Assembly (NCBI GenBank): GCA_013368315.1
Contig: JAACJM010000012.1
Span: 62,001 to 126,000, forward strand
Direction of reading: 5' to 3'
Source: Tetrapyrgos nigripes
Lineage: Eukaryota; Basidiomycota; Agaricomycetes; Agaricales; Campanellaceae
Length of the DNA stretch: 64,000 nt
The notes under the pieces are model-generated. The model had not been told where the DNA came from, did no database searches, and saw only the letters and a list, made by a program, of their open reading frames with translations. Positions 1-10,828 of the stretch are shown here, piece after piece. A program made the position numbers and the translations under genes. Numbering within the stretch: the first letter of the stretch is position 1; each line of letters starts with the position of its first letter.

Positions 1-114
1 CCCGGTGAACCCGCACCCACTCCCAAAGTGGCAGACGCTCCTGCGATTGCCGTCCCGAGCGAGGAGGTTGTAGAAAAATTGGAGAGTGTAGCGGAAAGCG
101 AGGCGTCTTCGTAG
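1..114 (+). CDS. 3' end of an unidentified gene (partial)
   Basis: An open frame runs from base 1 to a TAG at 112-114 and encodes the last 37 residues of a protein. The tail is rich in Pro, Ala, Glu and Ser (PGEPAPTPKVADAP at the start, ESEASS at the end) and has no recognisable domain. The 5' part lies outside the window. It is convergent with the RFX gene on the minus strand. The choice of frame rests only on its being open from the edge and low-complexity acidic, so the call is tentative. Confidence 0.5.
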   Translation, partial: PGEPAPTPKVADAPAIAVPSEEVVEKLESVAESEASS

Positions 115-607
115 GACGTAGCATATACATACTTTGAGTTACATCGGTTGGATCTTTTTTCCTCGCATGAAAAGACATCGCACAAGTAAACTTGGAAGGG
201 ATTTTACTCTTGCTGTTGTCATCCTACATACATAGTTTATACAACAATGTTATTTCCCTACTCACTGGCGTTTTCATATTTATTGGCCATGGTGAAGTTT
301 TGAGATTAAAGACGAGAACAATATGATATATAGATATCGATAACAGATCCTGTATTACATTAAGGAGTGTGGAACGAGGAGTAAAAACTGAGATCAAAGG
401 AAGGGTAACAAAATACAAAGGGTAAGCATAAGGCTAGGTAAATATGAAACCGAAACGAAACATGGCGAGAATGGGTTGAAGAAAGAATCCAAGAAAAGGA
501 AAGGTATGAAAGCAACACAGGATCACAACAGCCCAACCCAAGAGGTCCAATAAGAATAACACTTTGAACTAGTAACAAAAAATAGTCCTACTCGAGCAAC
601 GCAGTAA
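115..607. other. Convergent intergenic region, 3' UTRs
   Basis: This stretch of about 490 bases lies between two convergent stop codons. It is AT-richer than the flanking genes, as expected for 3' untranslated sequence. No conserved coding frame, RNA gene or repeat was recognised in it. Confidence 0.5.
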
Positions 608-3474
608 TTATTCTGATTTGACAGCCTCTGTTCCCGATGCCTCTGGGTCTGGTTCACTCCCAGGTGTCCCTGTCGGTTGTTGCATCCCCATGTCTGGATG
701 GAACGCAGCATCGAAAGTATTGCCTGGGACTGAAAAGTCTGGGAATGAAAGATCCGAAGAGTGCACATTCTGGAGGGAGTTGTCTTGAGCCGTCGAAGTG
801 TCCATATATGACATGGATCCGTAAGCATCAGAATTGAAAGTCGACGCGGCGGGATCTAATGAGCCCGATGAAAAAGTGTCGTTTTGAAGGGCTGCAAGCA
901 TGCTTGACGTCGTAGGGGTATGAGCCATCATATGCTGGGGTCTGACGTCCATCGCGTTAAAGTTCTCTTGTCCCGCCATGGGTGATAGAGAGAAAAATTG
1001 TTGCTGCATCACCGGTTCCACCGATGCTGCTACAGAGTTAGTAGAAAGGGCCACACTTCGGAGCACATTGACTGCAATCCAATCACTAGACGAGAATTTA
1101 GAGAGGGAGTGCAAGAGAAAGGAGAGATGACTTACTCCAAGAACAGTTTTAGTATTTGGAATGCGCCAAAGGCAGGGTCGCTGCGAATGGTCTAGAATAT
1201 AATATAAGAACACGCTAAAACGCGAAAAAAGTGGATTGAACTCACCAAGTCTCTCATTACTTGACTTGTCACATAACCCCAACGAATGAGAACGCTCCGC
1301 GAACTCATAGTGCTCCTCTCTTCTCCTCCCGAATGAGAGCCTCCTCGACTGCTGCCCATCAGTCTCTCACAACATTTGTCTGCCCAACTCATGACTTCTC
1401 GAACTGGTTCTGAACTCTTGGTCAAATTATCCATCAAGGCCACAAACTCAACTTCCAACAACTGCACCAAGTCTTCATGACGGCAATTGCATACCAATGC
1501 GGACTGATTTCTGACAGACTCAAAGTCGACCTTTGTCCACGAGCGGCGCATCTCCGAAAGTTGCTTCTGATTTGTCAGTACCGTATTGAGAGCTTGGGTA
1601 ACCTGGTAGATGTCAAGGAATCGCACTGAATCAAAAGAATCTGATTAATTGCGGCTGACTCGGCATTCAATAAATAGCACTCACGGACGAGATGTCCAAA
1701 ACGAGCACCCAGCTCTACCTTGGGTTCAACAAAGGTGTTTCCGTAATCATTCAACGCCACCAACAAGATCTTTTCCATCTTGTTTGCAAACTGGCGGAGG
1801 TTTCCTAGCGAAGGTGAGGGAATGGGTGACAACATTTGCGACCTTAGGATTTCCAATATTTCCTGTGCAAATGATTAATGATAATGAGCGGGAGACAATC
1901 AAGGGGTGCGAACGTACATCATATACAATAGCATCCGCCTTGGCCATAAGGCCAGCAATGGCAGGAGCATGAACGACTTCTCTGTGGTGGCCAGTTAGGC
2001 TAGACCAGAATGTCCGAACATTGATCTCGAACTGATCGAAGCGGAACGATCTAACGTTTTCGAGTAAAAGGTCAAGGTGATCTTGGAACCATCCCCATAC
2101 TTCCCGGGCCGCCATGCTGTGCGGTGACGTTGAATTGGAACCCACTGCCTCTTCAATGGATGGGAAATTCGGGAACTGGCGAACAGAAACTGCTGAGAAG
2201 AAGCAAGATATGGGACTGAGTTGGAGGTGGTTGACTGGGATTGGATCAGGCCAGGATCCGCTTGTGGATGGCGACGGATGGAAGCCTGTGGAGGGAATGT
2301 GCCTGGACGTTGAGCAGATTGGGCCTGAGAGAGAAGGGATGCGGCTGTTGGTGTCTTGTCGCTTAGATCATGATGAGAAAAAGCAGGAGCACCCTTGACA
2401 TCTCCTGATAGACTAAGGGAGTTTCTCTTTGATGCAGAGCCAGAGTTTACTCCTTCGGAATCATCACCATCATCGTCTTCGTCAGAGCGCTCTTCTGACC
2501 TGTTGGATGCTTCAGTTTGCTCCTGTGACTGCCGGGCAGCATTTATCGAGCCTTGGGCGGCATGATTGTTTGACTTTTGGATATAATCCTGGAGCCATTC
2601 GGCTTCGGCTGATGTGGCAGGACGTATACCACAATCTGTCAGATCAAAGGTTTGATGAGACGTCTAGAAGGGTCGTGATGAACAAGAAACACTGACAATG
2701 ATACTTGCTGTTTCCTCTGACGCCGAGACGTCGAGTTTTGATAGTCGGGAAACAGAGACGAATGGCTTTGCCGAGGGTAGCTGTATTGATATGAGGAATG
2801 CCGTACTGGTCACAGACCCGACGATAGGAGAAATAGAGTCCCTGTCGAGGGACATTGCCGTCAGGATAAGGGGCATAATTGGCAGTAAGCCTGAAGCAAG
2901 AAAATGAGACAAGGACGGAGAAAGACGGGTTTTGGACGCACCAAGCCTGCACAAAGATCTGCTTTGCCCTGTCTGATGCACTGGTTGTGGTGGCAGCACG
3001 GACGTTTGCAGCTAGTTTCTCGAGAGCCTGGTCGTTGTTGAGAGTCATCCTGCCGAAAGCGCCTGCAGCATGAACAGCATCCTGACTAGGGGCGATGGAG
3101 TGAGGGGGAGCGGCATAGATGTGGTTCATGCTGTAGTGGTCAGGAGCGGGATTGCCGAGAAACATTGCAATGTCCTCTGTCTCACTGGAGGAGGAATGGA
3201 CGCTGTCCGAGTCACGGATGGGAGGATAAGGAGAGGCTGCTGCACGCGCACGGATGTGGCTAGGACGAAGATGGTTTTTGAGGGCGGGATTGGAGATGTT
3301 GTGGTTAGGGGGATCTTGGATGTGATGGTAGTTGTAGAGATCGTCGAGACCGTGGGCAGACTGTGGACGAGAATGGTCTGAATGAGTGTCGTTTGATGAG
3401 ACCGAGTTGGACCGGGAGTGAACAGGCAGAAAGTCGAGGGGCATCTGGTTGGCAGACATGATGTGGAGGGCCAT
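608..3474 (-). CDS. RFX-family winged-helix transcription factor (CRT1/RFX1-like)
   Basis: The protein contains a clear RFX DNA-binding domain. The segment VPRQGLYFSYRRVCDQYG is followed by a helix with TATLGKAIRLCFP and the wing TRRLGVRGNSKYHY, and a splice junction near 2640 continues into CGIRP. RFX proteins bind X-box DNA; fungal members such as Crt1 repress DNA-damage or cell-cycle genes. An acidic Ser-rich linker follows (about 2400-2600), then a long helical region (about 1200-2145) matching the extended dimerisation region of the family, then a Gln/Ser/Pro-rich tail ending in TAA at 608-610. Several short introns interrupt it. The start is uncertain: ATG at 3474 is used here, but the frame stays open to an ATG at 3564, only 38 bases from the PPN1 stop. 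Target genes cannot be inferred from the sequence. Confidence 0.85.
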
Positions 3475-3602
3475 TTGGGCAACAGGTAGGACGACGGGCC
3501 AGCCGGCTTGGAAGAACAGATGAATGCATTTCCGCCGCCAGCTATTTGCCCTCTTGTTATCCATTCACACGGTCATCACTTCCGATCACAATTGTCATTT
3601 TC

Positions 3603-6270
3603 TCATAGCATGTACATACACTCTCGGAATCGTCGTCTGAGCTTCGTCCGACTGCTATCCCCGATCTGCCCCCCGAGCCACGCCCACGACCCGACCGTCA
3701 GGTCCCCCAGTCCGTAAGGCGTGTATTTACTCGTCGTCCGATTCCCCTCCCGCAGCGACCGAGGCAACTGCTTCAGTGGTATTGGATATTCCGTCCTGTT
3801 TTCCTGCCATTGCACTTGGTCAATTCCATACGTCGTGTACCCAAGCTTGAACTTGGGCTTGTGTTTCTCGTCCGCCTTGTCCATGTCCAGCAGGTAGTAC
3901 TGCGCATACCCAAGAGGACTCCACAGCTGATTTGTCCGAGACGGCGCATGAGCATCCGAATGCCATTTCTTGTCCAAGTGACACTTCCAGCTGCTCTGGT
4001 ACGGTTCTTCTTTGCACAATTTAGACTTGCTTCCATGCCTTCCTCGATTATGTCCCGGCTTCCGATCTTTCTTCTTACTCCGCACGTCTCCTGCCCCCGT
4101 CACATTGTACGTGAACACCCTAAACGTCGGCAGATACGGATTTGGAACCACAGGGGGCGACACATTGATCACCGCATAGTCATCCAGATTGATCTTTGAA
4201 GGCTTTGGGATGTTGGCAAAGTCGGCGACCAACTCGTCCCAAAGATTGTCATGCGATTTCGTCCCTTGCCGGTCTTCCGGCAATTCCAGCTCGAGATCTC
4301 CTGCTTCCAAGAAAAAGAACTGTAAAGCTTCCTTCAGCACAAAACATTCATCCGTCCAAAATACCCCTTACATGATCTGCGTTCATATGCTAAACCAACA
4401 AATCAGCCACGACTTTCGGTCAATCAACCCAAAAACTCACCCCATAAAGATGTCCAAGTACTGCACCGCATCAATCTCTTAGCAACAGCAGATAGCATTC
4501 TCGACAGTACTCACTCGTATCCTGGAACCTTAGTGACAACTCGACATATCTCACGTACTTTATTCGGGACCTCAGTCATTATTAACGATAACCACTGAAC
4601 TGGGAGCACACTTACACATTCAGGAAAATAGTTGCCACGAGACGGCGGGACGTGGCCTATCGTCCCGACGGGGGTTGTCAGAGAGAATCTTCCCACTCCT
4701 GTAAAAGCTTCTTAGCTTACCGGATAACCACACCTGAAATAATATCGTTGATCAGGACTTCCGGTCTCCATGGCAGAATGGAAGAAGCCACACAGACCTG
4801 CATGCCACGTTCTCGAAATAAGTCTAGCTGGACTTCCAGCCAATCGAACTGAAGATTGCCTGGATCCTGGGGCTCGTGATAGCTGCATCCTCCCACAGCT
4901 GTAAAACGAGTAAATTACTGGGACATACGACAGTTAGGTGATACTTGCCAGAATTTGAATCATAGAAATACATTGTGTTGAGGCTTATCACCGCAAGGGC
5001 ATTAGGTACCACCTCGATGGAAAAGTACGCGCCCCTTTGAAACACTTGCAGATAGGGGAAAGGTATGAAGGAATGCCATATGCTAATCAGAAACTTGTTT
5101 CAGTAAACCCACGGATGAATGATTATTGACAAGCATTTTCGCTCACGATGAGTATTCGCTAGTAATCTTGTTTGGCCCTACGATCCCTGCATTTAGTACT
5201 GACACTCTGTCCATACAACTTCTTACCTGGAGCCAAAATATTCTGACCGAGCCGTCAGTACGTGTCATACCTTGCCAGAAAGAGAATAACGCACATGCGC
5301 TATAGCACAAGGTAGGTTAGTTCGGATAGAAATAAAGAGTGGACTAGCCACTTACGCCATACATCGTTGTTACCTAAGCCAGCCAAAATTGACATTGTTC
5401 AGTCCAAGTAGCAGCCTAGTCCAAGCCACGAGCTCACCGAGACTCGGCACCACGGGAATCCTCTCTTCAAGAATATCTGCTCCATTTTCCTCGTTATAGC
5501 TCGGTTGAGTTCATAAATCTCATTGGGTGTTCGTGGCACTTTGCGGTCATTGTCGTGCCTGACCTGTCTCCTGAGTAGGAAGCCCCACCCAAAATATGCA
5601 TACACACCTCGCATTGTCACCAGTCCCTACAGATCGACATAGACGTAAGAAGCGGCAGGAGATGAATGAACCAACGATACTTGCATATCACAAAATCGAT
5701 TTCATTTGCCCACTCCTTCTCCAGAAAATCAAGAGTAAAGTTGGTAAGTCTGAATGGGGAATCACAGTCTCTGCAAATGTATATAGGTATATGGGTGAGC
5801 TTGAGATAGACAGCATTGCATCATGAAACGCACGAGTAAGCCGTCCCATAATAACCAGCTCTGTTCTTCTTCTTCTTCGGTCTCTTTCTATGACATGCTT
5901 TCTTTACAGAGTTGCCTTCTTCATAATATGGGTCGGGGTGCATATCAGTAATCTGTTAAAAGAAAAGCCTGTGTGATGCTTTCTCCGATGACGCAAGACG
6001 AAACCCGAACCTGTAAGAATCTGCCATGGAGTTGCTTAGGTTCTGTTGTGATACGTAGTGATAGGATCGAAAAGTTAAAACATCAGTCAGACGACATAGC
6101 TGTGGGCGGAGGGGAGATGTAACAAGAATCTATTGACGAACGTGCTTACTTGACACACTTGCGGATTGGAGGACTGATTGCTGTGTAAGCGCCTCTAGCT
6201 CTACAGTGGGTGCGGCCAGAGTAACCTGGATGACGGCGGAGGCGATGACGAGGAGCACCGGCGAGAACAT
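3603..6270 (-). CDS. PPN1: Vacuolar endopolyphosphatase Ppn1, with an apparent 1-nt frameshift
   Basis: Family hallmarks appear in order: an N-terminal hydrophobic signal/anchor (MFSPVLLVIASAVIQVTLAA), the metallophosphatase motif ITDMHPDPYY, WTGDNAR, GNNDVWPHN, GHVPP and GHMNADH, then a long last exon with the conserved RVFTYNVT region. Ppn1 cleaves inorganic polyphosphate internally in the vacuole. I reconstruct 18 exons: 6270-6150, 6042-6011, 5952-5834, 5770-5685, 5626-5608, 5570-5438, 5373-5356, 5299-5295, 5242-5227, 5177-5147, 5082-4949, 4898-4798, 4733-4721, 4656-4616, 4557-4515, 4460-4441, 4389-4372, 4319-3603. All junction phases agree except within the exon 5570-5438, where one base is missing relative to the conserved frame. 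With that base the protein would be about 555 residues. Two introns have GC-AG ends. The lesion may be an assembly error or a true mutation. Confidence 0.88.
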
Positions 6271-6545
6271 TGTGGTTGGCTAGTGACGTCCCCAGTAAAA
6301 GGGTCAAATACGCTAGAAATAAAATAGAAGCAGCATTTCAAGAAACGTGACACGCACGTTCTTCGCGTTCTCTAAAAGATGACTCGGTAGTCGCGAACGT
6401 TGACTTTTTCTAAATGAAGATACATTGCGTACACTACTGCTACTACTATACTACGTGGTTTGCGATGATGGCTTGAAAGTACAAATTGGCTAGACAGAAC
6501 AAGAAGGATGTAAATATTAAATATGCGCAAGCGCTAGGACGCGTA

Positions 6546-7141
6546 TCAAGTGGTCTTGATGGGCCAGTTGGGATGACCCGGCCTTTGGTGATTGTTGGCA
6601 TTGGAGGAGTTGATACAGTGGAGGGAGAGGAGAACAGAGGTGTTGTCGCCCGTGTTGAGGACTTGACTAATTGATTCTTCCGCAAGATGACACACCTGGG
6701 TTTCTGTCAACGGACTCGAACAAAAGAATAGAACGACTGCCACTCACCCTGCTATAGCCTCCCGTCTCTAATGTAGCTTTACTCCGCGAAATAGCATTGT
6801 GGATAGCGTCGTAGCAGTATCTGCGACTGTGGACCAGAATAAAAATCGAGAAAGGAGAGGTAGCGAACGGAGCGCTCACAGGATGCTTTCGAGTTCTGAA
6901 CGGTTCCGAGGTAAGATAAAGAGGTCTGCTCCGCTCAGGTAGCGGTCAATGGCTCTGTAGGATGCGCAGCCTGCCACAAGGGCTTCGTCAAAGGAGGAAT
7001 GGTCGACGTCCCAGCCAAAGTAGTTTTCACTGAACAAAAAGATGTCGATGAGACTCTGTGCAGAAGGAAAAGATAGAGAGCGTACCAGAACTGAGAGTGA
7101 GCGACGGCCTCTGGGGAATGTGAAGCTAGGAATCTTTCCAT
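6546..7141 (-). CDS. Small hypothetical protein
   Basis: I do not recognise this family. A model with four or five exons starts at the ATG at 7141 (MERFLASHSPEAVAHSQF), continues through segments containing YFGWDVDHSSFDEALVAG and YRAIDRYLSGADLFILPRN, then RRYCYDAIHNAISRSKATL, and ends at TGA 6546-6548, giving about 130 residues. Each junction has GT and AG ends and a consistent phase. No signal peptide or membrane helix is evident. It lies tail-to-head with PPN1 and diverges from acetoacetyl-CoA synthetase. The terminal exons are the least certain part. Confidence 0.45.
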
Positions 7142-7367
7142 GATAATAATTCTGGATATGAGAGGTGGGATGAACGGGATGTATAAGTCAGAAGTAGACT
7201 TTAAATAAGCCCCGCCCAATTCAACACAAATTGCGACTCAAGATAAGATCACGTAAACTCTTACTAATAATCACGATTACCACTTTCGTTCTCCACTATT
7301 GGCCGGTCCCAAACCACTTCTTCTCCACTCCGTGTGTTAATTTCCAGTAGATTACAGAGTCTGCCTG

Positions 7368-7375
7368 TATATAAG
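7368..7375 (+). promoter_or_regulatory. TATA-like box upstream of acetoacetyl-CoA synthetase
   Basis: The sequence TATATAAG lies about 55-60 bases before the ATG at 7429, a plausible distance for a fungal core promoter with a short 5' UTR. The 287-base space from 7142 to 7428 is the shared promoter region of two divergent genes. No other element was recognised there. Confidence 0.4.
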
Positions 7376-7428
7376 GCTTAAGCAGGTCTATCACTCTTCT
7401 CGCCAAGCTTCGAACCAGCGTCGCAAAC

Positions 7429-10290
7429 ATGCCCACCACCAATGATTCTCCACTTTTTCAACCAACGAACGTGCTCGAATCTCCCACTTGGCGCTTCATA
7501 TCAAGAATGAATGAGAAATATTCTCTTCAGCTCGCCTCTTATTCTGACCTCTATGAATGGTCTACTTCGGCCGTAGATCTCTTTTGGGACGCCGTTTGGG
7601 ACGAGACTGGTGTCATTGGCCATAAAGGTACCCACGTCGTGGATAAATTCGCTTCAAATCTTTCCGAAAATGTACCTTGGTTCTCTGATGCGCAGCTCAA
7701 TTGGGCGGAAAATATGTTACAAAACAAGTCATACACAAAGGTCGCCCTAATTCAAGCCAGTCAGTCCTGAGAATCTTCTTATCGCTGTCAGCCCGCTCAT
7801 TTCCACATACAGTTGAACCTACCTCAAATATCCCTGACCCAGGTCTGCGGACGCTCACATATGGTGAATTGTACACTTTAGTAGCCAATCTCGCGTCCGC
7901 ATTGCTTCTCAACGACTTCAAGCCCGGAGACAGAGTAGCTTCTTATTCGTCCAATTGTATCGTGAGTTCTCCATCACACGACGCTCACAGATCGAGCTTC
8001 TTTCCCCGCAATCAGACCTGACTATCCTATTTTAAAAGGAAAATGTTGCTGCATGTCTTGCGACAGCTGCCTTGGGAGGTATCTGGGTTTCCGCCGCTGC
8101 GGACTTTGGGGCCGACGGAGTCCAAGAGAGGTGTGTAAATTCCCAAATACTCTCATCGCACCATAACTTCACACTCTCATTTACAGATTTGAGCAAGTCC
8201 AGCCAAGATTCATCTTCGCCGTTGATGCTGTAGTGTACGTGGCCATGCCAAGCATTACAAAGGCTTACAAAGTGGCTAATTTAAAGCTGTTTCGAAGATA
8301 CAATGCCAAGATTCACGACCATATATGCAAGCTGTCGCTTCTATTAAATGGACTCTCCTCGGCTATACCTGTTAAGCCAAAGGTAATTTTAATACCCACT
8401 GGTCTCCAGCCAAGAAACCCAACCAAATGGTCGAACGATTGGGTGACATGGGACGATTTTGTCCGGAGCGGAGAGGAAGCGCAGTTAGGCCAAACCAAGT
8501 CCGGAGAGATAGAGTGGCGTCGCGTATCCTTCAACGATCCATTATGGGTTCTTTTCTCCTCGGGTACAACTGGTGAGACCCACGTTGTTCCCGTCATGTC
8601 CCAATAACCAGGATCCTTCTCTTCAGGCCGTCCAAAGTGTGTTGGCTGACATGTCTGCGCTCTATCCCGACTCGCTGAATCACATTGACTTTTCCAGGGC
8701 AATTGTTCATCGAGTCGGCGGTATGCTCCTCCAAGCCCGGAAAGAGTTTGCAATATGTGGAGACCTCAAGCCTGACGACGTATTCTTTTACTACACCACC
8801 ACAGGCTGGATGATGTGGAATTTCCTTGTAAGCGGTCTGGCTACAGGGTGCACCCTGGTCTTGTACGGCAAGTCTTCGTCAATGGTTGGAAATCTTAAGC
8901 CACCTTTTAAATATTCCTTAGACGGCAGCCCATTGCGGGACCCAGCGTTTCTATGGCGTCTTGTGGATAAGCTGGGTATCACGATATTCGGAACGAGCGC
9001 CAAGTACATTGACCACCTATCGGTAAAAAGCGAACCTGCATTCATTTTTCCTACTAAAAGGTTTTGTTTTATTCTGTGCAGAAAAACTACAAACCACGTG
9101 AACACCACTCCCTAGCAACTCTTCGCCATATCTACTCTACCGGGTCTCCACTTGCTCCCCAGCTATTTGACTATGTGTATGAACATATTCACCCTAATGT
9201 CCTTTTGGGTTCCATAACAGGTAATTGCCTGAGCCTCGCACCATGCTCAAGTGAACTTAGTTTGATTTTGATGAATTGCTCCCAGGTGGAACTGACATCT
9301 GTTCCTTGTTCGCGGGAATGTGTTCTGCTCTGCCTGTGTACCGAGGCGAGATCCAGTGTCGCATGCTGGGAATGGCTATTCAAGCATTCAATGCTAATGG
9401 GACTCCGTGTCCTCCGGGCCAGCCTGGTGACCTGGTCTGCACCAGGCCATTCCCTTGCATGCCAGCAGGGTTCTGGCCGTTACCCGGCTTTGGTACAGAA
9501 GAAGCTGTGAAAGTCGCTCAAGAGAAATACCGACAAGCTTACTTTTCAGAGTTCAATGGTGTATGGTGTATGTTTTACATATATCGGAACGTGTGCCATG
9601 AGTTGACAGTCGCTCATCAGATCATGGCGATCATATTCTGATTACCCCTTCAAAAGGGGGAAATGGTGGAGGAGTCGTGATGTTGGGGCGTTCCGACGGT
9701 GTATTGTTAGTTCGAACTTCGTTCCATCTACCGGGTCAGCTTGTGCTAACCTCGTTTTCAATAGGAATCCGGGCGGCGTTAGGTTTGGGTCTGCCGAGCT
9801 CTACGATGTGATCGATATGTGCTTTGCCTCGGAAATTCAGGATTCTGTAGCTGTTGGATTGAGCGTGGATAATGGGACTGACGAGCAAGTGATCTTGTTT
9901 GTAAAGCTACCAGACCAGCAGGTTCTCTCGGAAGGGCTGATACAGCGTATCAAGAGTGAGATTCGGAGCAGACGAACACCTAGACATGTTCCCAGCAAGG
10001 TGTGTTCAAGTGACCATACTTTGGCGCTGCTATTCATTTCGAGGCACAGATCGTTCAAGTAGAGGATATCCCCTCCACGTTGAATGGGAAGAAAGTTGAG
10101 GTGTTGGTCAAGAAGGTGGGTGTCATGACTCATGAGCCAATGGCAATTCACGTTCTTTCTGATACATCTTTAGATTATTAACGGCTCACCTCTGTCAAGC
10201 GTGAATCCCGCTACGCTTGCTAATCCACGGTGCCTCGGCTCCTACGTGGACATTGGAAAGACTCTCCGGGAACTGCAAGCGACAGCTTGA
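7429..10290 (+). CDS. Acetoacetyl-CoA synthetase
   Basis: This is a cytosolic ANL-superfamily ligase that activates acetoacetate to acetoacetyl-CoA with ATP. Family hallmarks are the N-terminal segment WNAVWDETGVIG-like region near residue 65, WFSDAQLNWAENML, the AMP-binding signature SGTTGRPKAIVHRVGG, YYTTTGWMMWNF, IYSTGSPL, GGTDICSLFAG and the C-terminal LNGKKVEVLVKK hinge-domain region. About twelve exons are supported by phase-consistent GT-AG junctions: 7429-7759, 7813-7961, 8039-8130, 8187-8234, 8298-8572, 8627-8636, then from 8698 onward. The 10-nt exon 8627-8636 is required to read the AMP-binding signature. The stop is TGA at 10288-10290. The gene diverges from the hypothetical gene at 6546-7141. 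Confidence 0.95.
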
Positions 10291-10828
10291 TACCATACCT
10301 GCCGACATGATCGATAACTGAGGCTATTTGCAATCTGTGGCGAGGGAGCGAGGACCTTTTTATTTTGAGGGCCAAGGAAGTTTTGTAGCTTTTAAAGAAT
10401 TGTACACTATCATGTATGAATGAATACTGTGATCTATCCAGCAACCAAACGCCCAGTTGCGCAGCTGGTACCAGAAAGAATCGTGAAGCGCCGATCGGCA
10501 GTATGTAAATGTGGCTGTGCAGTGTTCCAATCACTGCTTAATTTAGCAACGGTAAAATTTCATCTCTACAGCGACGACGGCTCCTTTGTCGCTCTCAAGA
10601 GTTCGGCCACTGTCGCTGATTGCTCTCAGTTTCCCTCTATCACCGGCATAGTTATTGTTGATGTGCTGTTTGGTCCGCACTGCTCGTCTACACACCTACT
10701 TTTCATTGTTGCCTCGTGTTCGCCGCAACGACTATTATGACTCGCGATATAAGACCTGTAGCTCGCCATGACTCTAAATCCTCTACACACCCTCTCACCT
10801 CTTCGAATAGACGAAGGAAGTCACGTAT
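10291..10828. other. Intergenic region between acetoacetyl-CoA synthetase and the first MARVEL-like gene
   Basis: This region holds the 3' UTR of the upstream gene and the promoter/5' UTR of the downstream gene. An in-frame ATG at 10737 would extend the downstream protein by 31 residues (MTRDIRPV), so part of this stretch may be coding. Nothing else was recognised. Confidence 0.4.
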
